Below, piece after piece: positions 1-10,727 of a stretch of 64,000 nucleotides of DNA. The notes below the pieces were generated by a model that had not been told where the DNA came from, ran no database searches, and was given only the letters and a program-made list of their open reading frames with translations. This DNA is from Axinella damicornis. Its lineage: Eukaryota; Porifera; Demospongiae; Axinellida; Axinellidae. The DNA lies in the NCBI GenBank assembly GCA_963931865.1, contig OZ007518.1:3620055-3684054 (forward strand). Direction: 5' to 3'. Within the stretch, counting starts at the first letter, position 1; each line of letters starts with the position of its first letter. A program made the translations under genes and the position numbers.

Positions 1-158
1 GTCTTGTCTTCCTTTTGGTCACCATTGCTCACGATCGACTGAGCGTGGTTGCCACGTGGCATGTGCGTTAATTGGAACGAATTGCAATAATTTAGCTTCG
101 CTGCGGCGAGGCAACCGCGGCGTTGCAACGGCTACCAGGAGTGCGGTTGCCCCTCGAT

Positions 159-311
159 GTAAATTACACTCCTGGTATAGGAAAAATTGTGCCGCGTAAA
201 TTACACTCCTGGTATAGAGAAAATTGTGCCGCGTAATGTTACACTCCTGGTATAGAGAAAATTGTGCCGCGTAATGTTACACTCCTGGTATAGAGAAAAT
301 TGTGCCGCGTA
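159..311. repeat. Four tandem 37-38 bp subrepeats
   Basis: Four head-to-tail copies of a unit containing ACACTCCTGGTATAG and ATTGTGCCGCG lie inside the first long unit. One further isolated copy is at about 1537-1571. The ACTCCTGGTA core is the reverse complement of the TACCAGGAGT core that ends each long unit, so a unit end and the subrepeats could pair. Confidence 0.85.
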
Positions 312-1571
312 AATAATTAATTAATGTAAATAACGTTTGACTATTTCCGAATGGCCTACAAAGATTCTGACTACACCGTCATGATCGCTATGATGCAGTG
401 ACACAAAATCAAAATAATTGTGCTGAAACTCACTTTGGTGGTAGAGATATGAGCGCTTTTGTCTCGCCGTTGGCCGCCATTGCTCGAGCGCTCTCTTCGA
501 CTTCCGGTGGCAGTACCGTTCATAGGAAAGCACACGAAGATTCTGACCACACAGCCGTGATCGCTGTCGTTCACTGACGCTTACATGCCGAAACTCACCG
601 TGCTGGCTAAGTTGTGAGGGCTGTAATAATGCCTTGTCTTCCTTTTGGTCGCCATTGCTCGCGTTCGACTGAGCGAGGTTGCCACGTGGCATGTGCGTTA
701 ATTGGAACATATTGCAATACTAAGCTTGCGCTACGCGATACGCATGATACGGCAGGTTGCAACGCGGCTACTTTACTTGAGAGCACTCTAAATAATTTCT
801 GATCTTCCATGTATAGCTATCATGGTACTCACGTCATGTGTGATAATTGGAACGAACTGTCACACTTAGCTTGTGCTACCGTTTAACCGCGGCTACCAGG
901 AGTGCGGTCGCCCCTCGTAATTAATCTAATTAATTAATTAATCTAAATAATAAACGTTTGACTATTTCCGAATGACCTACAAAGATTCTGACTACACCGT
1001 CGTGATCGCTATGATGCAGTGACACAAAATCAAAATAATCGTGCTGAAACTCACCTTGGTGGTGGAGATATGAGCGCTTTTGTCTCGCCGTTGGCCGCCA
1101 TTGCTCGAGCGATCCATCGACTTCCGGTGGCAGTACCGTTCTTAGGAAGGCACACGAAGATTCTGACCACACGGCCGTAATCGCTGTCGTTCACTGACGC
1201 TTACATGCCGAAACTCACCGGGCTGGCGAAGTTGTGAGTGCTGTAATAATGTCTTGTCTTCGCCATTGCTCGCGATCGACTGAGCGTGGTTGCCACGTGG
1301 CATGTGCGTTAATTGGAACGTATTACTTAGCTTGCGCTACGGCAAGTCGCAACCGGGGTTGCAACGCGGTTGCGTTTTATTCGGTACTTGAGAGCACTCT
1401 AAATAATTTCTGATCTTCCCTATATCTATATATAGCTATCACGGTACTCATGTGTTGTGTGATAATTGGAAAGAACTGTCACACTTAGCTTGTGCTACCG
1501 TTTAACCGCGGCTACCAGGAGTGCGGTTGCCCCTCGTTACACTCCTGGTATAGGAAAAATTGTGCCGCGTA

Positions 1572-1600
1572 ATGTAATATAATATAATATAATATAATAA
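1572..1600. repeat. AATAT microsatellite
   Basis: A short run of AATAT units (about five) lies between a CACTCCTGG subrepeat and the third long unit. A comparable ATTA-rich run is at about 918-945 before the second unit. Confidence 0.7.
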
Positions 1601-3170
1601 ACGTTTGACTACTTCGGAATGGCCTACAAAGATTCTGACTACACCGTCGTGATCACTATGATGCAGTGACACAAAATCAAAATAATTGTGCTGAAACTCA
1701 CTTTGGTGGTAGAGATATGAACGCTTTTGTCTCGCCGTTAGCCGCCATTGCTCGAGCGCTCTCCGACTTCCGGTGGCAGTACCGTTCTTAGGAAAGGCAC
1801 ACGAGGATTCTGACCACACAGCCGTGATCGCTGTCGTTCACTGACGCTTACATGCCAAAACTCACCGTGCTGGCTAAGTTGTGAGTGCTGTCTTGTCTTC
1901 CTTTTGGTCGCCATTGCTCGCGATCGACTGAGCCACGTGGCATGTGCGTTAATTGGAACGAATTGCAATAATTAGCTTCGCTACGGCGAGCAACCGCGGC
2001 GTTGCAACGGCTACCAGGAGTGCGGTTGCCCCTCGTAATCTAAATAATTAATAAACGTTTGACTATTTCCGAATGGCCTACAAAGATCCTGACTACACCG
2101 TCGTGATCGCTATGATGCAGTGACACAAAATCAAAATAATCGTGCTGAAACTCACCTTGGTGGTGGAGATATGAGCGCTTTTGTCTCGACGTTGGCCGCC
2201 ATTGCTCGAGCGCTCCATCGACTTCCGGTGGCAGTACCGTTCTTAGGAAAGGCACACGAAGATTCTGACCACACGGCCCTAATCGCTGTCGTTCACTGAC
2301 GCTTACATGCCGAAACTCACCGTGCTGGCGAAGTTGTGAGTGCTGTAATAATGTCTTGTCTTCCTTTTGGTCGCCATTGCTCGCGATCTACTGAGCGTGG
2401 TTGCCACGTGGCATGTGCGTTAATTGGAACGTATTGCAATACTTGCAACGCGGCAACGGTACTCTAACTGATCTTGCTATGTTTAGCCTATCATGGTACT
2501 CACATCATATGTGATAATTGGAACGAACTGTCACACTTAGCTTGTGCTACCGTTTAACCGCGGCTACCAGGAGTGCGGTCGCCCCTCAATAATTAATAAA
2601 CGTTTGACTATTTCCGAATGGCCTACAAAGATTCTGACTACACCGTCGTGATCGCTATGATGCAGTGACACAAAATCAAAATAATTGTTCTGAAACTCAC
2701 TTTGGTGATAGAGATATGAACGCTTTTGTCTCGCTGTTGGCCGCCATTGCTCGAGTGCTCTCTTCGACTTCCGGTGGCAGTACTGTTCTTAGGAAAGGCA
2801 CACGAAGATTCTGACCACACGGCCGTGATCGCTGTCGTTCACTGACGCTTACATGCCGAAATTCACCGTGCTGGCTAAGTTGTGAGTGCTCTTGTCTTCC
2901 TTTTGGTCGCCATTGCTCGCGATTGACTGAGCGTAGTTGCCACGTGGCATGTGCGTTATTTGGAATGAATTGCAATACTTACCTTGCGCTACGGCGAGTC
3001 GCAACCGGGTTGCAACGCGGCTATGAATGCTACTTGAGAGCACTCTAAATAATTTCTGATCGTCCCTATATATAGCTATCATGGTACACACGTGATGTGT
3101 GATAAACGAACTGTCACACTTAGCTTGTGCTACCATTTAACCGCGGCTACCAGGAGTGCGGTCGCCCCTC

Positions 3171-3478
3171 GTTTGAAAGTCATCATAATTATGACCACAT
3201 GTATTGCACCCAGGCACTTACAATCTGCATTTGAATTCGTGCTGGGTTAGTGCATAGTAGTAGCCTCATTTCCAGACACTTGGTAATTGGCTCTTCTCCC
3301 TAATTACCAACTGCCTGGGAACGAGGCTAAGTGCATAGCAGTAGCACCAGACCCAGCAAGCTAGGGGTTATTGGTGTGCAAGTCAAGCAGCCCAACCTAG
3401 ACTAAAACAACTGGATTTCTACAGTTATATCCCCTTCCCGCAAACTAGACCACTCACAGAAATACATTTAGTGTGATC
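3171..3478. other. 3' flank of kelch gene 1, with a 69-bp mini inverted-repeat element
   Basis: The stretch near 3340-3478, read on the minus strand, aligns with the DNA following the stop of kelch gene 2 (10728-10870). Shared pieces include ACTAAATG, CGGGAAGGGGATATA and a GTTTTAG/GTTTTAA pair. It is therefore the original 3' flank of kelch gene 1, now separated from it by an insertion. A 69-bp element at 3261-3329 (ends TAGCCTC / GAGGCTA, arms pairing around TTGGTAATT/AATTACCAA) is flanked by AGTGCATAGTAG and AGTGCATAGCAG, a near-perfect 12-bp target duplication. Confidence 0.75.
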
Positions 3479-4223
3479 CAGGGGCGTAGGAACCGGGGGG
3501 GGGGGGGGGGCCACAGGGGCCAGGGCCCCGCTTGTTTTACAGCAAGCAAACTTGACTTACAAAACGTACGTCGGCCTGTCGCTCCGCGATCCAGTCGGCT
3601 CTGCCGATCACATGGCGCAAGGCGTATGCGAAGATCTCAACGCCATAGGCATAGCTAGACAGTATAGCTATATAGTAAGGCACTATTTGGAACTGTGATT
3701 CCAACATTACTCTGACAGTTAATAATTTAAAGTATTCGTTGTGAGTACATGTCGCTAATGTAAGTTTTTTACGTTCACTGTGATAGTCAGTGGTGGAGTT
3801 TAGAGGGTGAACTGGGAGAGGGGAGGGGGTGTTAGCCGAACCTATTGGCAGGCAGCTATGGCTGTGAGGTATATAACTACGTATAATTAGAGAACGCAGT
3901 GTTCAATCGACTGTCCGCGTGGTTAACGGTTGTAGCTAATCCGGATCCGTCGACGATGAAAAGAAGGAAGCTAACAGCCGCACACATCGATACTTACTGG
4001 TTACTTGGTCAATCTTCTTTGCGTCTGGGAACGTGTCCAGAATGCGTAGAGATGCTACGAGAGCACTTCCTGAGCGCTGAAAAGAACACATAAAAAAATT
4101 TTTCCGCGCTTCGCGGCTCTACGCACCGCCTTTGGCGGTGCACTGTGCAATTTGCCCCCCCAGATAAAATATGTTAGGTACGCCCTGGACCCCCTTTGAA
4201 CTTTTCATCTTCCTACGCCCCTG
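3479..4223. mobile_element. 745-bp inverted-repeat (hAT-like?) non-autonomous element
   Basis: The ends are a perfect 14-bp inverted repeat, CAGGGGCGTAGGAA at 3479-3492 and its complement at 4210-4223. The flanks repeat TGATC (3474-3478 and 4224-4228). A poly-G run follows the left end. No convincing transposase frame is present; the longest internal frame (3899-4093, 64 codons) has no recognised domain. The end resembles CAGGGGCG-type hAT termini, but only 5-6 bp of duplication are visible instead of 8, so the superfamily is uncertain. Comparison with kelch gene 2 gives the empty site, so both borders are well supported. Confidence 0.85.
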
Positions 4224-5425
4224 TGATCGGATGTCAGCATACCTGGTATGAAGGTGCCAGTCTCCATGACATCAGTTGGCTCATCATTCTCTATCAATCC
4301 CCCAACCACGACGAGCTTGTTCGTCACAAACGCTGCTATGCACATGGAACGAGCGGTCGGCATCTGGCCAGCGATTTGCCAGGAATTTTCTAATGGATGG
4401 TAGCAGTAGATGTTGGCCACAGGACGGTAGTTGGAGGTTCGACCACCGACAGCAAACAATTCGTCATTGATTGCTACACAAGTGGAGCGTAAAACTGGCA
4501 CATCAGCTGCTTTTTGCCACACTGGATTCTCACTTGCTTCGTGTTTGAGCTTCTCCCCTGCATCAGAGGACTTAACAAGTGACTGGACAGAGCATGTGAA
4601 CACTGTGCTCATTGAGCCCATTTTATTCCTCCCTCCAAGGAAGTAGAGCTGGTCTCCACAACAGGCAGTCGTTAACGAGGAAACAGCTTCTGGCAGGCTG
4701 GCGACTCGAGACCATGTTTTGGTTTCGATGTTCATCACTTCTACGGAGTTGCATAGGACACCATCAGAGACTCCACCTGCCACTATCACATACTGCTGTA
4801 CACAAATCACAGCAGGGTCTTTTCTTGCCATAGACATGGGAGGGAAGTGCTCCCCATCCCAGCCTCCATACTGCTCATCAAAGACATAAAGTGTATCGGA
4901 ACTCGATGGCGGCGTGACTACGCGTACGTTTCCACCTGCATCGTCATCGTCACCTGCATGGCTTGAGATTGATTTGTACCTTACAAATTCATCATCTTCA
5001 CCTCCAACAACTGTCACAAGCCCATCGACAACTGCAAGCCCAAAATCATGTACAATACACACGTCCAGGGTGGACCATCCATTATCACTCGTGCTGTATT
5101 TGAATACGAAGTGGGGCATTCTGCGACCATAACTAAAAGTATACCCAGGGCACTCGTATCCGTAGCTTGACACGCTAAAGTACACCTCTGCCCCACGCGT
5201 TACAGCTGTACCCCTAGGAATCACAACCCGAGGTTCATGACTCCGAGCCACATCAATTCCAGACCGGGACCCTGGGGAGGAGGATAAACTGCGATGGAAC
5301 TTTGGAGCGTACAAACTCAAGGGTACGTGACTCGGTATCTGAACTCCACTCTTGATCTTGTTGATGTCCCAAATAATATTACGGTGCTGGTCAGAGCCCT
5401 TCCGCTGAGAGATCGCTTCCGCCAT
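4205..5425 (-). CDS. Kelch-repeat protein 1, C-terminus altered by insertion
   Basis: The frame encodes 406 residues starting at an ATG whose context (MAEAIS) matches kelch gene 2. Five kelch blades are visible by their Gly-Gly pairs near residues 141, 217, 264, 327 and 375, each followed by an aromatic/Trp-type strand (for example NIETKTW and HPLENSW). Kelch blades form a beta-propeller used for protein binding. No BTB, BACK or F-box domain is seen in this frame, so the partner and role are unknown. After GMLTSDH the reading frame runs into the 745-bp inverted-repeat element and stops at 4205-4207, replacing the short tail seen in copy 2. The propeller itself looks intact, so the gene may still work. 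An upstream exon cannot be excluded. Confidence 0.85.
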   Translation of the reverse strand: MAEAISQRKGSDQHRNIIWDINKIKSGVQIPSHVPLSLYAPKFHRSLSSSPGSRSGIDVARSHEPRVVIPRGTAVTRGAEVYFSVSSYGYECPGYTFSYGRRMPHFVFKYSTSDNGWSTLDVCIVHDFGLAVVDGLVTVVGGEDDEFVRYKSISSHAGDDDDAGGNVRVVTPPSSSDTLYVFDEQYGGWDGEHFPPMSMARKDPAVICVQQYVIVAGGVSDGVLCNSVEVMNIETKTWSRVASLPEAVSSLTTACCGDQLYFLGGRNKMGSMSTVFTCSVQSLVKSSDAGEKLKHEASENPVWQKAADVPVLRSTCVAINDELFAVGGRTSNYRPVANIYCYHPLENSWQIAGQMPTARSMCIAAFVTNKLVVVGGLIENDEPTDVMETGTFIPGMLTSDHRGVGR

Positions 5426-6092
5426 GGAGCTCGACTTCTTTCACTCGCAGGGGAGGGAGTGCAAGCTTAGGGAGGTTCGTATTCGTCCGTTACCTCTTCC
5501 CGTAGTATTCGTTATGAACTCGGAGTTATGCGATTTCCGTGTAACGAAATAGCCATGTCATGACGTCAGACGGCTTCGAGAAGCACCGACTGTTAACGTT
5601 CCAAGATGTGTTCATGCGAGCGACTTATCCTTCGAGATATGTGTATCTCTGGTGGTCAAGAGTCTATTTAGCGGTCAAGACAGTTGAGACTGCTCCCGTC
5701 TTTGTGTGAGAACGCTGTAAAGTCGGGTCTAGCTTGAAGCGTCTCAAGATGGTCAGATTCATGCGCCTGTAGTCTAAGAACGCAGGGTGCTATGATGATC
5801 GGACCTGCGCCTGATGAAAGCCCCATCTCTGTACTTTCAGAAAATAGCGGTGACAACCCCATCAGATTTGGAGCTATGAGCCCCTGAAGTCAACCATGTT
5901 TCATGAATTTGGTTTGCGTGGGTGAATTTATGCAGCCACATCTCGAGAACGCTACATGCTATGGACACGAGACTTGCACCATTGGATACACCAAAGACTG
6001 AGGTTTGTAAATATTGTGACAACCCCATCAGATTTGGAGCAATGAGCCCCTGAACTCAACCAATTTGTGTGAATTTGGTTTATGTGGGTGAC
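5426..6092. repeat. Intergenic DNA with degenerate direct repeats
   Basis: Nothing recognisable lies at 5426-5690, the 5' flank of kelch gene 1. From about 5700 a diverged repeat of roughly 165 bp is seen. The block GACAACCCCATCAGATTTGG occurs at about 5851 and 6018, each followed by GAGCCCCTGAA and a GAATTTGGTTT stretch, and a third weaker relative precedes them. The second copy abuts the truncated protease pseudogene at about 6093. Confidence 0.65.
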
Positions 6093-6830
6093 TTGTGCTT
6101 CCAACGCAGTGGAAGCACTCAGAACGTAAAGCCCAGATCGCAGGTTCGGTACACCTGCTGTGACGTTGACATCAGTCCCTAATCCCCCAGCATAGCAGCA
6201 ATCGAGAATGAAGACAACCTGACGAGCCTTGCACTTAGAATCAATCAGCCACTGGTTGAGAACTGAGCCCGTGATGAATTTGGCTGTGGTCATATCGAAA
6301 TCAGCAGGTGCAAGTCCAAACTGCCCATCAGCTTGTCTCTTCACACTGAGACCGTGACCAGAGAACTGGAAGATGAAGAGACCACGCTCTCCGACAGCTG
6401 CTGCTCCTGAAAATTCTTCTTCATGCCCTCAAAGCAGCACTCGTCCTCATATTTGGTGGCAGTGAAGAGGCAGGTATGACCCTTGGGAAGCACATTTTAT
6501 CAATGAAGGCCGTGACCACCTGTGAAGTAAAAGTGAAGCCATGGCATGAAAACAGATCAGCATGCATCTCGTTTCGCATGCATACAACTGTACCTGAAAG
6601 CAAGACAATATGGTTTCGTTGCCAAGACTGGCAAGTTTTGTTTTGGGACTCGTCTGCTTGTTGATGGCGTAAGAAACCATGTAGGTGTGGTCCGGGTCGT
6701 AATCCAAAATCTCCGCGTTGTTGTTGGTGACCAACATGAAGCTTAGACTGCTTTGTGGATCCTTGCTGAGTGACTCAAGCCGACGTAACGGCGGACGGCT
6801 CTTTGCGTTTTGTCTTCCTGGGCTCGCCAT
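6093..6830 (-). pseudogene. Truncated, frameshifted copy of the caspase-fold protease gene
   Basis: This is a paralogue of the gene at 20238-22495. Exon 1 (6594-6830) encodes 79 residues from MASPGRQ to LSCFQ. A 74-bp intron with GT/AG ends follows. Exon 2 (from 6519 leftwards) starts VVTAF and covers the GHG region and the DCCYAGG region. Against the intact copy, one A is missing just after the TTCATTGAT stretch, and about 4 nt are lost where the intact copy reads QEVAGAVG. Both losses shift the frame. Similarity ends abruptly after the STALEA stretch at about 6093, so the C-terminal two thirds is missing. The two copies remain very similar, which points to fairly recent duplication. It is unlikely to make a functional protease. 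Confidence 0.85.
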
Positions 6831-8579
6831 CTAGATCTCACTGTACAAACCCATGGGGCAAGGCCCGGGCGCACATAATTATATAGCTAGCTAACAATAC
6901 GAAATATGCGGAAACATGGATGGTAGAGCCCCATGCTCTTAGACAGTTAGACTAGTATTCATATGCATGGCAGAAGTATAGCAAACTATGAACCTAGAAA
7001 CGTTGACGTGCACAAGGGATTCTAGTTTGCACACTGGCCTGTGCACTGCTTGTTCAATACTTGGAAATCAAACTTTCATTCCACCATGCCCATTTAGCCA
7101 TCAACTTGGTTTCGGAGATCGCTGTACCCATGTTTCCTACCTTAAGGGCAGTCTCAGGGCTTTAATTGGGAATCTCGGATCATGCAGCCTATCTGCATGG
7201 TGACCAATGGGCACAAGGAGTTGTTGTTGCCATAGCAATGGAAACCTGGAATTTCATTTTTGCGGAACAAGGTCTGTTATCAGATACAAGGCTAGCACAA
7301 GGCTATTCGCCATTAAGATACATGCTGCTACAGCTAGCTATGTACCACTATGTGCAGACAAATCGTACACTAGCTGGATCATCACGTTGGTAAACTGTGT
7401 TATGCTGATGTACATGTAGCTAAAAGAATTAATGCTGGAAGTTGCCATGGCAACCAGGATGTTGCCATATAGCTACATGCTTTGGCAATCTTATCCATCA
7501 GAAGCAGCTTAGCGTGCAGCATTCAATTATGGCTGTCATATTATGTGGTGGGGTATTATCCTGCAGTTTTCTTGTCTATTGTTAGCTAAATCTCTCTTTA
7601 GCTATACGTTGATCTGATGGCTCAGCAGTCACATGCTCTCTTGTAGTAGCTACTCCTCTGGTTTATATATAATCATCCAGTCTGGCAGGAAGTTGTTGAG
7701 GAGTTCTATGGTAATAGAATGAGTCGGATGAGAGAAAAAGTGCTGCAAAATACCACAGTTAAATACCTGTTGCGGTGTTGGTGTTGCTGCTTAACATCAT
7801 GCTTAGACTCAAGTGTTCCTGTACAAACTGACAAGGCCAAATTGCATGCTTTCTTTCTGCTGTTGGTCTAGCTTCCTAAATTGTAAACTCAATCTTCAAT
7901 CACCAACTGCATGCTTCAGAGCATCAATTTTCATGTGCAAGTACTGTTCTCAGTCGCATGAATGGCATTGACGTCATAATATCAACTGCAACATTGTTTA
8001 AATCTCCACTAACATTAAAGATGTACAACGTACTGTTAATTATTGCACTATCCGCATTACATGTAATGCCTCATGATCAACATCGATGACTCCTATGTAC
8101 CTGCATATGTGCGTGACTGGAAGGGATTGCTGTCAAAGGCAATTGCAAGTGCATCTTCCTGTAACCCGTTTTCAGGGCAAAAGATCTACTAGAAAACTGT
8201 ACGTTGGATCGCCTCTCTCTGTTTCCTCTTTAGGTTTGCCAATCCAACAGTTTTCATGGCGTGGTTGACCACGGCGTTTATGTTCTCATTCGAGTACAAT
8301 TGTGCTTTCGCTATCTTCAAAAATCATTTGATAGCACTTCACATATCAGCTTTCCCTAATCAACGCTCACGGCAGCATTCCAACCTCCAAGGCACTTCTG
8401 GGCTAGGTTATTCCCCAGACCCTTCCTTGATGGGTTTGGGTCTGGGGTCCAGACTCAACGGGGTAAGGTCTGACGTCCAGACTGACAAGGAGACTGTTGA
8501 CACTGAATTCCAAGACTCTGTAATCTACTCAGCAGCTATTGCTGTAAACCTGTGAGAGAAAGAGAACATCCCTATCTGC
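6831..8579. other. Intergenic region with repeat relics
   Basis: No gene is supported here. 7087-7145 matches the right end of the 1.55-kb TTAA element at 34927-36480 (CATCAACTTGG through TTTCCTACC, then TTAA); I could not find a matching left end. About 7665-7990 weakly resembles the spacer DNA of the membrane-protein array, including CAGTCTGGCAGGAAGTTG and a GTGCTGCAA..TACCACAG stretch. Around 8400-8470 a GGGTCTGGGG sequence pairs with CCCCAGACCC nearby. Several 60-99 codon frames look random. Confidence 0.5.
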
Positions 8580-8708
8580 ATGTCGCCTCTCACAGCACTG
8601 ACGATGGAGCAATGGGCGAAATTCTCCATGATAGGAGTTCCCTCTGAATTTGTAGAGGAGCTCCTGGACCAGCAAGATGTGGACGCCTTGAGCAGCGTGA
8701 AGAATTAA
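8580..8708 (+). CDS. Possible small ORF or exon, unknown (42 aa)
   Basis: ATG at 8580 opens a 42-codon frame (MSPLTALT to SSVKN) ending TAA at 8706-8708. It is acidic and amphipathic (EFVEELLDQQDVDAL), vaguely like a helical domain such as SAM, but too short for a call. No neighbour supports it. It could be a relic exon. Confidence 0.2.
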   Translation: MSPLTALTMEQWAKFSMIGVPSEFVEELLDQQDVDALSSVKN

Positions 8709-8943
8709 GGTTGGTTAGGGTCTGGGGTTCAGACTTTATCCTTGTGTATATAGCTCCTGTAGCTTCAAAGCAGCTGTACCGTAAGGCCTGAAATGTAAGA
8801 TAAAAGTAGTCAAAGTATTAAGTTATTCCTGCATGCCAGATGTACGTATTGTTCTCAGCAATATTACCCGCCATGGGGACCAGGAAGCCAACAGATGACT
8901 ATATGAGTTTCTGTTTCAGATTCTTGATCAAAATTTTCGAGGT

Positions 8944-9121
8944 TAGTCTCATTCCCAGACCCCCTCGGAAAAATCGAGCAATTGAACGCGATGTATCTGA
9001 TTTCTGCAACCTGATTGGCGTGGGTTGCACAGCCTGCACGCATTCCTCTTGGACACGGCGTTGCCATACGTGTTGCCAGACCCTTTCACGATTTTTCTGA
9101 GGGGCTCTGGGAACGAGACTA
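8944..9121. mobile_element. Short inverted-repeat element (TAGTCTC type, 178 bp)
   Basis: The ends are TAGTCTCATTCCCAGACCCC and GGGGCTCTGGGAACGAGACTA, an imperfect inverted repeat; a further AAAAATCG/CGATTTTT pair lies inside. It shares terminal sequence with the elements at 3261, 18623, 59664 and 63319. I see no clear target duplication here. Confidence 0.75.
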
Positions 9122-9373
9122 CCCGGGTAGATTGAGGTGGGGGTCTATAGTGCATAGATTTTGGCATGCATACAGACCTGTATCAATTTGAACATGCTCG
9201 CCACCTCAGGTCACACGTAAACCTCCACTTGCCTGCCTCAGATGAGTTTAGAGCTATATACTTCTTGTACAATATCTACGCTACTACTCAGCTCTGTATC
9301 ATATCACCTTTTGTGTGTACTCAGGGTGACTGGCCAACTATCATCATCGTTGGCAAGGTTCAAATTTAGTCTC

Positions 9374-9410
9374 GCGGCGCGCGCCGCCGTCCTTCCGCGC
9401 GCCGCTAACG
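9374..9410. other. GC-rich hairpin upstream of kelch gene 2
   Basis: GCGGCGCGCG and CGCGCGCCGC face each other about 12 bp apart in otherwise AT-rich DNA, roughly 140 bp before the kelch gene 2 start. It may be a promoter-proximal CpG patch or part of an element. Its role is unknown. Confidence 0.45.
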
Positions 9411-9542
9411 TCTGGCCCGCCATGCATTGTATACTATACTGTACACATTGTCGGTTTGGAACCGCGGCGTAAAAGGGTAAAGTTCGAGTTCACTAATAAT
9501 TTAGCCAACGTGACCACAAATTATGTGTATCCACTCACTGAT

Positions 9543-10727
9543 ATGGCTGAAGCGATCTCTTCGTGGAATGGCTCTGACCAGCACCGTAACATTATTTGGG
9601 ACATCAACAAGAGTGGAGTACAGATACCGAGTTATGTACCATTGAGTTCGTACGCTCCAAAGCGCAGTTTATCTCCCCCAGGGCCTGGAATTGACGCGGC
9701 TTTGAGTCGTGCACCTCGTGCTGTGATTACTAGGGGTACAGCTGTAACGCGCGGGACAGAGGTGTACTTTAGCGTGTCAAGTTATGGATACGAGTGCCCT
9801 GCATTTTGTTCGAGCGAATTCCGGAGAATGCCCCACTACGTATTCAACTACAACACGAGTGAAGATGAGTGGTCCACCCTGCCTGAGTGTACGGCGGTCC
9901 ATGATTTTGGGCTCGCAGTTGTTGATGGGCTTGTGACAGTTGTTGGAGGTGAAGTTGATGAATATATATTGTACCGATCGACCTCAGACGGCGGCAGACT
10001 GAGTAAAGTCCACCTGCCACCATCGAGCTCCACTCAAATTCAGGTCTTTAAAGAGCAGTATGGTCATTGGAACGAGTACCACTTCCCTCCCATGGCTATG
10101 GCAAGAAAAGACCCTGCTGTGATTTGTGTGCAACAGTATGTGATAGTGGCAGGTGGAGTCTCTGATCGTGTCCTATGCAACTCCGTAGAATTGATGAACA
10201 TCGAAACCAAAACATGGACTCGAGTCGCCAGCCTACCGGAAGCTGTTTCCTCATTAACGGCTGCCTGTTGTGGAGACCAGCTCTACTTCCTAGGAGGGAG
10301 GGATGAAAGTGGCTCAACGGGCACAGTGTTCACATGCTCTGTCCAGTCACTTGTTAAGCCCTCTGATGTCAGTTCTGGGAAGAAGCGCAAACAGCAAGTG
10401 AGTGAGAATCCAGTGTGGCGAAGAGTAGCTGATGTGCCTGGCCCAGTTTTATACTCCACATGTGTAGCAATCAATGACAAACTGTTTGCTGTCGGTGGTC
10501 GAACCTCCAACTATCGTCCTTTGGCCGACATCTACTGCTACTGCCCATTACAAGATTCCTGGCAAATTGCTGGCCAGATGCCGACCGCTCGTTCCATGTG
10601 CATAGCAGCGTTTGTGACAAACAAACTTGTCGTTGTTGGGGGATTGATAGAGAATGACGACCCAACTGTTATCGTGGAGACTGGCACCTTCATACCAGGT
10701 ATGCTGACATGCGATTACACTAAATGA
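9543..10727 (+). CDS. Kelch-repeat protein 2
   Basis: The frame encodes 394 residues from the ATG at 9543 (MAEAIS, matching kelch gene 1). The frame stays open upstream to a TTG at 9456, but no earlier in-frame ATG is present. Five kelch blades carry Gly-Gly pairs and W-containing strands, such as VIVAGGVSD, NIETKTW, AVGGRTSNYRP and VVVGGLIEN. A beta-propeller scaffold for protein binding is expected; no second domain is visible. It ends in TCDYTK before TGA, which shows the original C-terminus that kelch gene 1 lost. The two proteins are close relatives but have diverged in the inter-blade loops near residues 125-160. The genes lie head to head about 4 kb apart. Confidence 0.9.
   Translation: MAEAISSWNGSDQHRNIIWDINKSGVQIPSYVPLSSYAPKRSLSPPGPGIDAALSRAPRAVITRGTAVTRGTEVYFSVSSYGYECPAFCSSEFRRMPHYVFNYNTSEDEWSTLPECTAVHDFGLAVVDGLVTVVGGEVDEYILYRSTSDGGRLSKVHLPPSSSTQIQVFKEQYGHWNEYHFPPMAMARKDPAVICVQQYVIVAGGVSDRVLCNSVELMNIETKTWTRVASLPEAVSSLTAACCGDQLYFLGGRDESGSTGTVFTCSVQSLVKPSDVSSGKKRKQQVSENPVWRRVADVPGPVLYSTCVAINDKLFAVGGRTSNYRPLADIYCYCPLQDSWQIAGQMPTARSMCIAAFVTNKLVVVGGLIENDDPTVIVETGTFIPGMLTCDYTK

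Larger units (their letters stand above)
1..3170. repeat. Tandem array of long degenerate units (about 450-650 bp)
   Basis: A block beginning CGTTTGACTATTTCCGAATG recurs with small changes at 334, 955, 1602, 2056 and 2601, giving spacings of 621, 647, 454 and 545 bp. Each is followed by the same blocks: an AAAATCAAAATAAT stretch, a CGCCATTGCTCGAGCG stretch, a GATCGCTGTCGTTCACTGACGC stretch and a TTGCCACGTGGCATGTGCG stretch. Units close with a block ending GAGTGCGGTCGCCCCTC, last seen just before 3170. Unit length varies by internal deletions. The array starts before the window. Open frames in it are short, overlapping and shifted between units, so I treat them as non-coding. No transposase or terminal motif is visible. 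Confidence 0.9.

Noticed and set aside
159..311. CRISPR-like appearance of the 37-38 bp repeats
   Set aside because: Copies abut with no unique spacers, and the genome is animal-like.
321..2975. Several 60-130 codon frames on the minus strand of the satellite array
   Set aside because: They repeat because the DNA repeats, differ in frame between units and have no domain.
3899..4093. 64-codon frame inside the 745-bp element as a transposase
   Set aside because: Too short and no hAT dimerisation or catalytic motif.
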